From Diplonema papillatum (lineage: Eukaryota; Euglenozoa; Diplonemea; Diplonemida; Diplonemidae), in contig JAPJBO010000240.1 in NCBI GenBank assembly GCA_030068145.1, positions 203,151-267,150 of the forward strand: 64,000 bases of DNA. Direction: 5' to 3'. Shown here piece by piece: positions 15,001 through 28,100 of the stretch. A program made the position numbers and the translations under genes. The notes below the pieces were generated by a model that did not search any database, had not been told where the DNA came from, and saw only the letters and a list, made by a program, of their open reading frames with translations. Positions within the stretch are counted from its first letter, which is position 1. The number at the start of each line of letters is the position of its first letter.

Positions 15001-18000
15001 CCTCCGGCAACGGAGGCGCGGTATACCTCGGCACGGGAGGCTCCGCGGAGTTTGAGGTCTTCAACACAGTCGGTTGTACGGCTCGCGGTACCGGTGGGTC
15101 TGTCTACGCGAACGGCCGAAACCTGCTCCGCGCGGGTGTGTGGAACGCGGTGTGCAACAAGGCGGGAGCCGCTGCCGGAGACGAGCTCTCCGCTTCCGAC
15201 GCCGTCGACATCGCCGTCGGCACCCTGCGCGCTCACGTCGCCGACGACACGATCGGGGCGCGGAGCATCATTCAGTACTCGGGCGACCCCTCGACGCTGG
15301 CCATCGGCGGCGGCGCGCTGTACACAAATCGGCTGGCGCAGGCGGACGTCGCCGGCGGCTACCTGGGCGCGCTGGCAGTCGCGCCGTCCAGAGGTTGCCC
15401 TTCGACTTTCGGACGGGAGGTCGGCTGCGGATACGCGACCTGCCCCGGCGAGATGCCGGCCGAGGCTTGCGGGAAGATCGGGTTCTGCAGCCACGACGGC
15501 GAGGCCTGCGCGGCGAAAAACGCGAGCGAGACGTTTCCGGTGTACGCCGCTGGGTACGACGGCGTGCTGGAAGGCAACGGATCGACGGCAGCGGGTATCC
15601 GGTTCTGGTTTTCGGGGCCGGGAATCAGCGCGTTGGACGTGTCGGTGGCGGCGGAGGTTTGCAGCGTCCTGTGCGACAACGGGCGCCGTGGCCGCATAGC
15701 GCGGGTGACGTCGCCCGCGGAAGTCGCGCGGCTCACCGCGCTCCGGGGGTCTGACGCCCAGCAGCAGGACGCGTTTGTCGACGGTTCCGACCAAGCGGAC
15801 GAGGGCCGCTGGCAGTGGTCCGACGGGGCAACCTTTTGGACGACCGCCTACGGATGCATTCAGCCCGTTTGCCCGTGGGTGGGGGGTAAGCCGGACGCTG
15901 CGTTCGACACCATGCGGCTAACGCCGGCGGGCGAGTGGAAAGGAGGAGACGGGCCGGCTCCGTTTTTCTGCGAGTTCCCCTGCACCGCCGACGGCGACTG
16001 CAACGCCGGCGGCGATCCGTGCCCGCTCGCGTGCGGCCCGCAGGGCCGGTGCGTGTTGGATGCGGAGTGCTGCGGGTCGTTTTCGACCGAAGCCGCGTGC
16101 GCGCCGCACAAACCGCACTGCGCTTGGGACGAATCCGCCGCCGCGAACACGGGAGCGTGCGTCCAATCAGAGTGCCACACGGTGGACGACATCAACGAGC
16201 TGTGCAATTTGTTCCTCGTCCACACCTGCGCGGTCTGGATGGGGACGGGGAAATTTGTCCAGACCCTGCCTGCTTCTTGTCTCGCCCTGCACAACGTCAG
16301 CCTCACGTGCGCGGCGGACGCGGACGCGATTGCGTGCCCTGCAGGTGATCCCTGCATGGTCTTCGGCCCCGAAAGCTCTGTCATCACCGATATTGTCGTC
16401 AACATCACGGGGTGCGCGTTCGTAGGCAACACAGCGTTCAGGGGAAGTCGAAGCACGGTACACGCCCGGCAGCTGGTCCTCGGCAGCGTCGCTGTCGGCG
16501 GGTCACTTGAAGTGTCGCAGCTGCCGAACCTGACGCTGCGAGACGTGACCGTCGACAACAACCAGCCCGAAGTGCCGGCAGTCACCCTGCGCCAGGTGAC
16601 CGCCGCCGACGCGGTCGCTCTCGACGTGCGATGCAGCCTGCCTCAAGCCGACGCCCCGATATACGGCGGAGGGTTGCACTTGGCGGAATCCAGCCTGCGG
16701 GCCGACAACGCTGCCATCCGCAACTGCTCTGCGAAGTCGCTCGGGGGCGGTCTGTACGCAGCGGGCAGCACCCTCGAGGTGCGCGGAACCCTCACAGTGT
16801 CAGGCTGCACCGCGACGGCGAGTGGCGGGGGGTTGTACATTACGCAGAGCACGGTCAACGCCAACGAGGTGACAGCTGAGGCGTGCAAGGCTGGGTCTGA
16901 CGGCGGCGGCGCAATGTACGCCGGCGGGCAGTCGAGCTTCGAGAGCTCGCACCTGTCCGCAACCGGCTGCGCAGCGAGACACGGGGGCGCCGTTTACGTG
17001 GAGGAGGGCTCCTCTGTGGCGGCAGACACCGCGCTGTTTGAAACCTGCACGGCCGACTACCACGGCGGCGCCCTGTACTTGGACAGGGGCGCTGCAGCGG
17101 AATTCAGCCTGCTGCACACCGCCGGGTGTTCTTCGAGGACCGCAGGGTACGGCGGTGGGTCGTTGAGTGTGTTCCCCGGGTCGACGTTCAGAACCGACCG
17201 GTGGTTCGCGGTGTGCAACACCGCGGCCACCGGCGGCGGCGATCTTTTCGCAGATCTTCCGGGTACCGTTGAGGTGCGGACGTTGGTCGTCCACGTCGCC
17301 GACACCGCCCGCCGCGAGCCGACGCCGATCGTGTCCGGGTCTCTCCCCGCCGTGAACATCACTGGGGGGTTCGTGTACAGCAACGCGTGGTCGCCCGCGT
17401 TGGATCCGACGCTTCACGAGCTGATCCTCCGGCGGGGGCGGGGGTGCCCCCGGACGCTTGCGCAGCCGACTGCGTGCGGGTACACGACCTGTGCGGAGGA
17501 GGGCGAGGTCTCGTGCAGTGGGCTGTCGGGTTGCTCGTGGAACGGCAGCGTTTGCGTCGTCGTTGCCGGGGAGGCAAACGCTGTGCCCGCGTACACGGCG
17601 GGAAGCGGCCGAATCGAGGCGCCAGGCGTCGGCAGCGACACACAGTTCTGGTACTCGGATGCCATCGTGGCCGATCCGCGCACTGCGGGTGGAATCTGTG
17701 CCGGGTTGTGCGTGGGCGGCAGGACTGGGCGTTTGTCCCGAATGCTGTCGGCAGATGACGGCGTGCGTATGCTCGCACTGCAGGCCTCGCCAGCCGCCGC
17801 CTTCCTCGACGGATCCGACGCGGAAACGGAGGGAACGTGGCAGTGGTCCGACGGCGTCGTGTTCTCCACCCGCGGCTTCGACTGCCTGCAGGTACTCTGC
17901 CCTTGGAACGGCTCGCAGGCAAACTCGCCGGGCGTTGGCCACCTGCAGCTCGCTCCGGACGGAACCTGGCTGGCGGCTGGGGAGGGGGTTTCAGCCCCGT

Positions 18001-21000
18001 TTTACTGCGAGTTCGCGTGCGTGGACAGCACCCAGTGCAATGCCGGCGGGGTGTGTCCGTACACGTGCAGCAAGCTGGGCCGGTGTGTCCTGGACGCGGA
18101 GTGCTGCCCTGCGTACCAGGACGGCACGGCATGCCAGCAGCACGCTCCGCACTGCGCGTGGCGGGATGCGAGCGGCGCGCAGGCGGGCGCGTGCGTGCCG
18201 GCGGAGTGCCAATCCGTCACCGACATCAACCAGCTGTGCAGCATGTTCCTCACGGGCAAATGCGCTCTGTGGGCCGGCGCGACGGCTGGCGGAAACCAGG
18301 TCCTCCCACGAGCCTGCGTCGCTGTCCACGACTTCGAGCTCACGTGCGCCGACAACGCAGACGCGATCGAATGCCCGTCGTCACCCACCGAAGAGTGCTT
18401 CACCATCGGGCCAAAGAGCGCGCACGTCGGAAATGTGACGGTGGCAGTGCGGTCTTGCACGTTGAAAGGCAGCGTCGCGGTGAAAGGAAGGCGCGAAGAA
18501 GCGTACGAGCGCAGGCTGGTCCTCGAAGACGTCGATATCGCCGGTTCGTTGTGGATCGACGCCTTCGACGGTCTGACGGCCGCCGGCGTCCGTGTGAGCA
18601 ACGCGTTGCCGAACGTGCCGGCCGTGCGCATAGCATCGGTGGCGCACGCGAACGTAACGGGACTGTCCATCGAGTGTTCGGGCTTGTCTTCGACGGCGCC
18701 TGTTTTCGGCGGCGGTCTGCACCTTGCGTCGACGACCCTCGTAGCCGGCGCAGTCGACATCCGGCGATGCTTCGCCAAGACCTCGGGCGGCGGCGTCTAC
18801 GCCGCGCAAGGGACCGTCTTCACTGCGCGAGCCCTCACCATCGGCTTCTGCGCGGCCGGCACCTCCGGCGGCGCACTGTACGCCGACGCGGGCGCGGCCC
18901 TCGACTTCGGCGACGCCGTGGCCAACTCCTGCACGGCGACGGCTGCGGGCGGCCGAGGCGGCGGGTTCTTTTTGCACGAAAACGTGGTGATGGCGGCGGC
19001 TTCGCTGTCCGCGACGGGTTGCTCCGCCCCCGGCGGCAAGGGTGGGGCGGCGTTCTTGGGTGTGAACAGCTCGCTGGCGGCGGGTGTTGCGTGGTTCGAG
19101 GCGTGCGAGGCGGCTGAACAAGGGGGCGCCCTGTTTATGAACACGCGGAGTTCCGCGAACTTTTCGACGCTCAACACGGTCGGATGTTCTTCGCCGTCAC
19201 CCAGCGGTCTCGGCGGGTCCATCTTCACCGAAGCGGACACCACCTTGCACGCGCAGGCGTGGAACGCGGTGTGCAACGTCGTGGGCTCCAGCACGGGGAA
19301 CGACCTTTACTCTCGCCAACCCGCCGACATCCGCATCGAAACACTCACCGCCCACGTCTCCGACACTGCGCGAAACCCGAAGTCGCCCGTGCAGATCCTG
19401 CTGGGGGACGCGTCCGTCGTCGCCATCAACGGCGGCGCGGTCTTCTCCAACACCGTCACATACGCGGACCTGGCGGCGAGCGCTTTTTTGCACGCGCTCT
19501 CGGTCGAACCCTCGGTCGGCTGCCCTGCGACTCTCGCGCTGCCGACGGCTTGCGGGTACACGGGTTGCAACGCTACGAACAAAACAGACTGCAGTGCAGT
19601 GTCGGGGTGCGCGTGGACGGACGGTGCATGCGGCGTCGAAGCGGGGAAGGGCGTGCTCATGTACACACTGGAAGACGGCGCGTTGGAAGGCATGTCCGCA
19701 GCCGGGACCGGGTTTTGGTACTCGAGATCTGTCACAGCGGAGAGTCCTGCCGTGGCGGGAGAGATCTGCCGCGTGCTGTGCTCCGGAGGGAGGGGCGGCC
19801 GGCTGGCGCGGGCGGTGTCGCTGGACGAGGTCGACCGGCTTTCGGCCCTGCAGCCGGCGCCAGCGGAAGCGATGCTCGACGGCGCCGACGCCACGGCGCC
19901 CGACGTGTGGGCGTGGGCCGACGGCGTCGTCTTCTGGGAACGCAGCGCCGGCTGCCTCCAGCGGGACTGCCCGTGGGGGCCGATCCCCCAGCAGCAGCAG
20001 GCCGGCGAGGGTCGCGGCCTGGTGCTCTCCCCCGCCGGAGACTGGCGGGCGGGAGCTTCCGGAGCGGCGCCGCTGCCGTTTTTCTGCGAGTTCCCGTGCG
20101 CCGACGACGGCGACTGCAACGGAGCGGGCGAGGCGTGCCCTTACTCGTGCGGGTACAACGGCCGGTGCGAGGTGCGGCGGGAGTGCTGCGGGTCGTTCGG
20201 CCTCGAGGCAACCTGCGACCTCCACGCGCCCACCTGCTCGTGGGCTGGGAGTGAGTGCGAGGCCAGCGCGTTGTGTCCGACGGTCGTTGACGCGGCATCC
20301 CTCTGCGACGCCTTACTCAGCGGCTCGTGCGCGGTGTGGGCCGGGGCCGCAGGTTCAGGGCTCCAGACTTTACCGAGGACGTGCGCCCTCACGCGCTCGT
20401 TCGAGCTCAACTGCGGAGACGGCGCCGACGCCTTGCTGTGTCCAGCCGGTCTCGACTGCTTTGCTGTCGGCCCCGCGAGTACGCACATCGGCAACGTGTC
20501 GCTCACGCTCTCGTCGTGCACGTTCCGCGGACCGACTGGGATTTCCGGGCGGAAAGAGGCGAACCTCACGCGTGAGGTCGTCTTGCGGGGGGTCGCCGTC
20601 GACGGGGGTTTCGCGGTTTCCGAGTTTTCCCGCGCCGTCTTCGACAACGTCGCGGTGCGGGGATCGGCGCCCGGCACGTCGGCGGTGAAGATATCGGCGG
20701 TAGACGAGGTGGAGGGGACGGCGATCCGAGTGCGGTGCGTCGGCGGCACCCCCGTCGACTACGGCGGCGGTTTGCACCTCGCGGCCTCATCGATGCGGAT
20801 CGGCGTGCTGCAGATCAGCGACTGCCGCGCCGCCACCCACGGTGGCGGGCTGTACGCCTCGTCCTCGACGGTGACCGCGGGCGAGATAACCCTCCGGCGG
20901 TGCACAGCCGGCACCAGCGGAGGCGGGGTGTATGTGCGCGCGGGCGCGGTATCAGCGGCGGCGGTGACCATCGACAGCTGCGGCGCTAGCGCCGGCGGCG

Positions 21001-22107
21001 GCGGCGGGGTGTACTTGGATGCCGCTACGGCGGCGGACGCCGACGCTTGGGTGGTCACCCGTTGCTCTTCGCTGTACGGCGGGGCTGTGTATATGAATAC
21101 GGACAGCAAGCTGACCGGCGCGTACGCGTGGTTCGAAAACTGCACGGCCGAGCACTACGGGGGAGGCGTGTACATGAACAGCCGCGCCTCGGCGGGGTTC
21201 GGCGTGCTCAACACGAGAACCTGCGCCTGCACCTCCGACTTCTCCCGCGGGGCGTCCGTGTACGCGTACCAGCAGAACGTTTTCACGGCGGGCGTGTGGA
21301 ACGCCGACTGCAACGCCGTGGCGGGCGACCAGAGCAACGACCTGTATTGCGGCACCCCGGCGGCCGTCACGATTTCAGACCTGCGCCTTGACGTCGACGA
21401 CGCGAGCGCGAATCCCAAGGCGCCGTTCGCGTGCCCGAAGGCCGAAGTTCTCGGCGGGGTGTTGCGCACAGACCGCCTCACGGAGGCCGAGATCGCCGCA
21501 TCCGTGTACAAGACGATGGAGCTGAAGTCCTCGCAAGGCTGTGGGGCGCGCGCCGGCGGGGCCGTGGTGTGTCCGCTGGAACCTGTTTGCAGCGGGGCCA
21601 CAGAAGCAGCGTGCGGGGGAAAGGGCGGCGCCTGCAAGTGGCTTCGGGATTGCGTGCCTTCGATCTCCGTGTACGACGGGGTCGTCGAGAACGCGAGCCG
21701 AACGGAAGACACGCCGTTTTGGTACTCAAATGGTGCCACCGCCGGCAGCGTGCACGCCGCAGCGGATGTTTGCAGGAGCATGTGCGTGAAGGGGAGGTTA
21801 GGCCGCCTGGCCCGCGTGCTGTCGACGACCGATGCGGACAGGCTGCAAGCCATCGCGCAGGCCACGGCAGCCATGGCGTACGTCGACGGCTCCGACGCCG
21901 TCGAAGCAGGCACGTGGCGATGGTCCGCCGGCGGCGTGTTCTGGACGACCTCCGGGCTGTGCCAGCAATCGTCGTGCCCACCCTGGACTCCGGCTCCTCC
22001 AACGGCAGGATCTGCCGACCACTACCTCCAGTTCTCTCCGGCGACCGCGGGCTGGGGTGCCCACCCGGGAGACACGCCGGCGGGGTTCTTCTGCGAGTTC
22101 CCGTGCG
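1..22107 (+). repeat. Eleven beta-helix + C-type-lectin-like units (protein-level repeat)
   Basis: Each unit of about 2.0-2.2 kb encodes (a) about 250 residues of repeated Cys-Ser-Ala/GGG(L/V/A)Y turns like right-handed parallel beta-helix (Pmp-like) repeats, ending in VCN(S/T/K)A; (b) a GCP...CGYT-C motif; (c) a CTLD running from FWYS through GRLAR, DGSD, W(Q/A)WSDG and CPW to FFCEFPC; (d) a Cys-rich segment with CP(Y)KC..GRC, CCG, HCEW and CAVW(A/T)G. CTLD spans: 1040-1402, 3083-3445, 5126-5488, 7226-7596, 9418-9788, 11503-11880, 13559-13934, 15601-15983, 17645-18020, 19711-20099, 21714-22107. The beta-helix and CTLD assignments come from motif patterns. The CTLDs have the WxWxDG core and terminal CEFPC of the long-form fold but no visible EPN/QPD or WND calcium/sugar motif. 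Confidence 0.8.
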
Positions 22108-25100
22108 CCGAGGACGGCCACTGCAACAGCGGCGGCGGCTGTGCGTTCGCTTGCAGCCCGGGGGGCAGATGCGTCGTCAACGAGCGGTGCTGCTCGGCGC
22201 ACGTCAACGAATCCGCCTGCGAGGCCGGGCAGTGCGGCTGGAACGCGGAGTACGGCACGTGTTCGGACCGCCGTTGCTTGTTCACGTCCGAAGACGAGTG
22301 CACCGCCGATGCACGCTGCGCGTGGCACGCGGACTGCGCCGACCCTCTGCGGGGCAACTGCACCGAGAAACGGTGCGAGGCAGCGGGAGAAGCGGCGTGC
22401 GTCGTCGACGCGGCGTGCACCTGGGACGTCGCCGGGCAGACGTGCTCGCTCTTCGGGTGCGCCAAGGCTTTCGGATCCGAGTGCTGCGGCCGAAACGCGC
22501 TCTGCACCTGGGCCGACGGCGCTTGCGTGCACAAACCGTCGTGCGGGGAAGTCGACGGGGGTGGCTGGAAGCTGGTGCGGCACTTGAACCAGGGGGACGC
22601 TGCGTTCTTCATGACCAACGACGGGTTGGCAGGGACGTGGACGTCCGGCCGCCGGTCAGGGAACTCGGTCGCGGCGGAAACGGTCGACGAGACGTTCTCG
22701 GTGCCGTTCGACGCGGGCGAGTACAACCAGCTCCTGTTTTCGACGGCGTCGTGCGGCACGTGGCTCGTCGTCAACGAAGCCGAGCTGTTGCCCGGCGGCG
22801 GCACGGACCCGTGCGTCGCGAAATCAAGTGAGAGCCCCCTCCCGCACTACGCTTCGTGGGGGCTTGGTCTCGAGCCCGCTGGCAGCCGGCTGGCCGTTTC
22901 GATCCCAACCGGCGACGGCAGCGGCAAGCAAGGCATCCTGTACGCGGAGGACGGAACGAGCACCGCCCTGCACGGAGCGCTGCTCCGCGCCGAAGGCGGG
23001 CTGAACGTCTGGATCCGCGAGAGCGCGAGCCCGCCAGCGAAGGGCGCGTGCGCCGACGCGGGGGCCACCCCGGTGCCGCCGCCGGGCGACGGATGCTTCG
23101 GGGTCGCCGTGTGCTCGCCGTACGACCAGCAGACCTGCGCCGGGCAGGGCCTGTGCAAGTGGGAAGAAGAAGGGCAAAACGCTGGCGCCGGCGCGTGCGT
23201 CCGTCGGTACTCGATGGGAGACGGGACGATGGAACTAGGCGCCGCGGCGGACGTGGCGTTCTGGCACTCGAAGGACGTGGCGGCGGGCGGCGCCGACGCG
23301 GCGGGCATCTGCAGCTTGCTGTGCGACGACAACGGTCGCCGTGGGCGTCTCGCTCGGGTTCTGACAGAAGGCGAGCTGACCAGGCTGGCCGGCCTGAGGC
23401 ATGCGTCCACCGCCGGTAACGCGACGGCGTTCCTCGACGGAACAGACGACGAAGGCAGGTGGGTCTGGACCGACGGAACCGTCTTGTGGGACACCGAGAA
23501 GGGCTGCCAGCAGGAGACCTGCCCTTGGGCTGCCGGAGAGCCGGCTAGCGGCAGCGGCCCGCGCCTGGCGCTGTCCGGTGACGGGCGGTGGGTCGCCGCG
23601 GACGGCGGCGCCGCCCGCCCGTTTTTCTGCGAGTTCGGCTGCGCCGACGACGGCGGCTGCGGCGGGGCCGAGGTGTGCAGGCAGGGCCGGTGCGTAGCCG
23701 GCAGCCGCTGCGCGGCCGCCGGCTGCGGCGGGCTCTCCGCCGCCGCTTGCGCCGGCAGCGCGCTGTGCGTGTGGAACGCGCCGGCCGCGGCGTGCGCGCA
23801 GAAGTACACCGCGGGAGGCGGCGTGCAGGAGGGGGCGCGGTCCCCCGACATCCAATTCTGGCTCTCCCCGCCCGGCAAGACGGAGGATGCCGGCACCGCC
23901 GAGGAGGTGTGTCGATCGCTGTGCAGCGCAACCGGACGCGCCGGGAGACCGGCGCGGGTGCTCTCGCAGGACGAGGGGCTTCGGTTGGGCATGATGGCAG
24001 TCGGGCGTTCGACGGGGAGCTGGCTCGACGGAACAGACAACGGGGCGACGGCCACGTGGAACTGGTCAGACGGCACTGTCTTCTGGGAGACGGGCTCCGG
24101 GTGCTTTCAGGGGTGGTGCCCGTGGGGCGCCGCTGAGCCGACAACGCGTGCCGTGACCAGCTTCCTCCGGATCGATGCAAACGGGGGTTGGAGCACGGCG
24201 GCGGGCGATGAGGAGCTCGGCTTCTTCTGCGAGTTCCCGTGCGCGAACAGCTACGACTGCAACGCGAACGGGGAGTTCTGCCCGGCGATGTGCAACTCGC
24301 AGGGGCGGTGCGAGGCGAACGCCCAGTGCGGGACGGCCGCCCGGTGCGATTTGTACCGCGCCGAAGCCGACTGCTCCGGGAGTGAACGGCCGGCGTGCGC
24401 GTGGCTGCAAGCAGCCGGCGAGAAGGGAACGTGCGTCGACCTCTCGTGTCGGCACACCGGGCAGGCGACCTGCAGCGCGGACGCGAATTGCGCGTGGAGC
24501 AGCGAGTGCTACGAAGCAGGCGGCGGCGCCTGCGTCGAAAAGCGGTGCACGGCCGCCGGCCGTGCACTCTGCACTGCGGACCCGCGGTGCGCGTGGGCGC
24601 CGCAGGACGGCTGCGGCTTCGCAGCCTGCGGACAGCACGTGACGGAGCGCTGCTGCGGGTGGGACGCCACGTGCCGGTGGGACGTCGCTAACGCACCGGG
24701 GTACTGCGCGCCGAAGCCGTGCGCGGCTGCGCACCAGACGCAGGATGCTTGCACCACGGACACCTCTTGCTCGTGGGCGCAGACGGGGGGCGCTGGGCAA
24801 TGCGAGGAGGTGGCGTGCAACGGCCTGCAGCAGTGCGCCTGCCGGCGGTCGGACCGCTGCTCGTGGAACGCGAAGGCAGCGAGGTGCACGCACGTGGAGT
24901 TCGCGCAGTGCGCGACGATGGACCTGGCGGTGCTCATCGGCGGGTCTGCGTCCGCCGGGCAACCGTTCGCCCGGCACCCGCACGGGTTCTTCGCGGCCAC
25001 CGGCGCCGTCAACGAGTGGCTTCGGAAGCTGCCGTTGTCGGGAGAAAAAGCCGCTGCCGCTGCCTCCGGAGTCCCGTACGGAGTCCGCATCGCGCAGGTC

Positions 25101-28100
25101 CAGTACGCCGGGGTGACCACGGCCGGCGGCCCGAAGCCCGTGAAGACCCAAGCACAACCGGGCACCGGCACGGGCGGGTTTCTGTCCGGTGACCACGGCG
25201 AGGTCGCGGCTGACCTCGCGTACCTCGAAGCGCAGTACCTAGCCGGCGACAACCTGCTGGTGGCGGGGGGGCTCGAGGCTGCGGCGGCGACGTTCGACAG
25301 GACGGGCGGCAGCGCGGGGAGGAAGCGGGTGGTCCTTGTCGTCGCGAACGAAGCCATCGGTGACGCGCTCGACGTCGGTGTGAACCAGACGCTCGCAGAC
25401 CTGAAGCAGAGGTTGGGCGTCGAAGTCTTCGGGGTGGTGCTCCGCCGGTATCAGACCCACGAGGCGCCGGACATCGCGGCGCAGGCGTCGCTGGAGGCGA
25501 TCACCTCCCCCGCGGCGGCTGACCACGTCACGAACGTGCACATCGACGACTTCGCGACGCTGCTCGCGTCCATCTGCGACCCGAGCAGCAAGTTCGGCGA
25601 ACGCTTGTCGTCGCCTTCGACGGCCCCGCCGTGCAGCCTGTACACCGACAGCAACCTCTGCGCGAAGGACGCTGGATGCGTCTACAGCGCTGTAGACCGA
25701 GAGTGCGCTGCCTCCGAGTGCACGAAGCTCTGCACAAAAGACCAGTGCGAGGCGGCGGCGGCGGCGCAGCACCTCTGCGTGTGGAGTGCGGACGGCCGCT
25801 GCTTAAAGGAGTCGGTCTGCGCCTTCACCGACAAAGTCGGATGCGAGGGTACGACGCTCGAGGATTGCGTGTGGGCGGACGAGGGGTGCGAGCTGGCGCC
25901 GTGCACGTGGAACAAGCACGAAGACGCCTGCGACGCCGATCCAGCGGACTGCACCTGGTGGGATAGAACCGGTGCTGCGGGGTGCATCGCTACGCCTTGT
26001 ATCGGGTACTCGTCGTTGGAATGCGATGTGGCTGACAAATGCGAAATGAAAGTGGATGTGTGCGATGCACAAGCCGGGTCTGTCTTGTCTTGCCGTGTTG
26101 CGGGTTGCTCCGTGTACGGCTTGGCATCCACCTGCGCGACCGACCCTCGCTGTCAATGGACGGGCACATGCCTGATGAAACCCTGCGCGCAGTACGAAGA
26201 CGAGCTTTGCTGTGGAACGCACCGACAATGCGAGTGGGATGTGTCTACCGCGCCGGCGACGTGCCAGCAAAACATTTGCTACTCGCTGGGCGGTGCTGTG
26301 GACCAGTGCAAGGCGCACGCTCAGTGCATGTGGCTTGCTTCCACGTGCGTCGCCTTCGACTGCAAGCATTTCGCGACGCAGTGCGACTGCAACCAAAAAG
26401 AGGCGTGCTACTGGAAGCGGGACTTGACCACGAGCCAGTGGAACACGACGGCGACAAGGGAAGGGGGCCAGTGCGTGGCCGCGGAGTACGGCTTGTGTCC
26501 GCAGATGGACGTCGTCGTCGCCTTCGACGGCTCGCTGGCGGCGGCCGCGCGGTACGGCCGGCACCCCAACGGATACCACTCCACCGTCGCTGCCCTGCGC
26601 AGGTGGGCCGAAGAGCTCCCGCTGGGCTTCGGCGCCGGCCCGGCCGCCGTCGTCCGCCTCGCCTTCGCCCAGTACTCGGGCACAAGCACCGCGTCCGAGA
26701 GCGGTCGAGCCGCCGCCGCGCGCGCCGGCGCCGGGGCCACCGGCAACGCGACCCTCCTCGCAGCCGACCTCGACTGGCATGATTCGAACCCGCTTGGCGG
26801 GGAGCCAGTCATCGCTGGTGGAATCGCGGAGGCAGCTTCCATCTTCAGCAACACCCCCATAGATGATGGCGGCGGCGCCACGAGCAGCAGGCAACGCGTG
26901 CTGCTCATGCTTGCCTCCGGAGACTTCGAATCGTCGGGGACGAAGGATGCCTTGGACCGACTGGACGTATTGGAAGTGCGGCGGTACGGCTGGGTGATGC
27001 AGAAATCGGCCATGGTGAGCCACCCCGAAGGAATCGCCCTGGGGAAGATGCGCGCGCTGACGTCCGCCGTGCAGGCAAACCACACACGGAGCGGCACCCT
27101 CGACGAAGTGGTCGGCGCCCTGCGCAGCCTGTGCGACCCCCGCTCGCAGTGGGGCGCGCATGGGGCGGCGGGGGCGCCGCCGGCCGACGAGCACCTGCCT
27201 TGCTCCGGGTTCGTGGCGGAGCCGGCGTGCGAGGCGGACAGTGGGTGCGTCTGGGAGGCCGGGATGTGCACAAATTCGGCGTGCCTCTCCGTCTGCGACG
27301 CCGGCGCGTGCACGTCGGTCGCAACCGCGAACTGCACGTGGGCGGGCGTCGGGTGCAGGGACACTCCGGTCGTCGACTGCCGGTGCAAGTACGAGGGGGC
27401 CGACGTGGCGGCGAACAAGCACTTGTGCGAAAATGACGGCGCCTGCTGGTGGGACGAACCGTCGCTCCGCTGCCAGGTCGACGACTGCAGGGAGGGGTCC
27501 GCTGGGAACGATGCTTGCTCGCTGGCCGGGCAACTGTGCGTGGACGACAACCACAAACCGTGCAGTGACGACTGGTACTGTCAGTGCACGCCGCCGTCCG
27601 TGAGCAGCACCGTGGTGGTGCACGGACGCGCGGAATGCCACCTCTACGAGTGTATCGCGACGTGCGAAACCTGCGCGGAAGGCGTCTGCACCGATGAGCA
27701 GACCTGCCACGACCCGGACACCTCCGACGCTTCGCTGGCTGATTGGGAGTGCAGATGCCAATCGCCTTACACGGGATCAGCCGCGACAACAGCGGCCGTC
27801 TGCCGGATCGACGAGTGCAAGGAAACATGCGGCCACTGCGAGAACAGCACGTGCGACGGGCCGTTGAACCAGATGTGCGTAGACACCGACCATTCCGCAC
27901 GGAACGACTGGGTGTGCGTGTGTCCTCCCCCAAGCGGGAAGACGCAAGTCGGAGAGGCGGCTTCGGACTGCAACGTCGACGAGTGCACCCTGTACAACGC
28001 GACGTGCGCCGGCCAGTTCTGTTTCGACGCTGACGAGTCGAAGCTCGGCGACTGGATGTGTTACTGCACGGCACCCTTCGAAGGCGTCGGCACAGCGATG

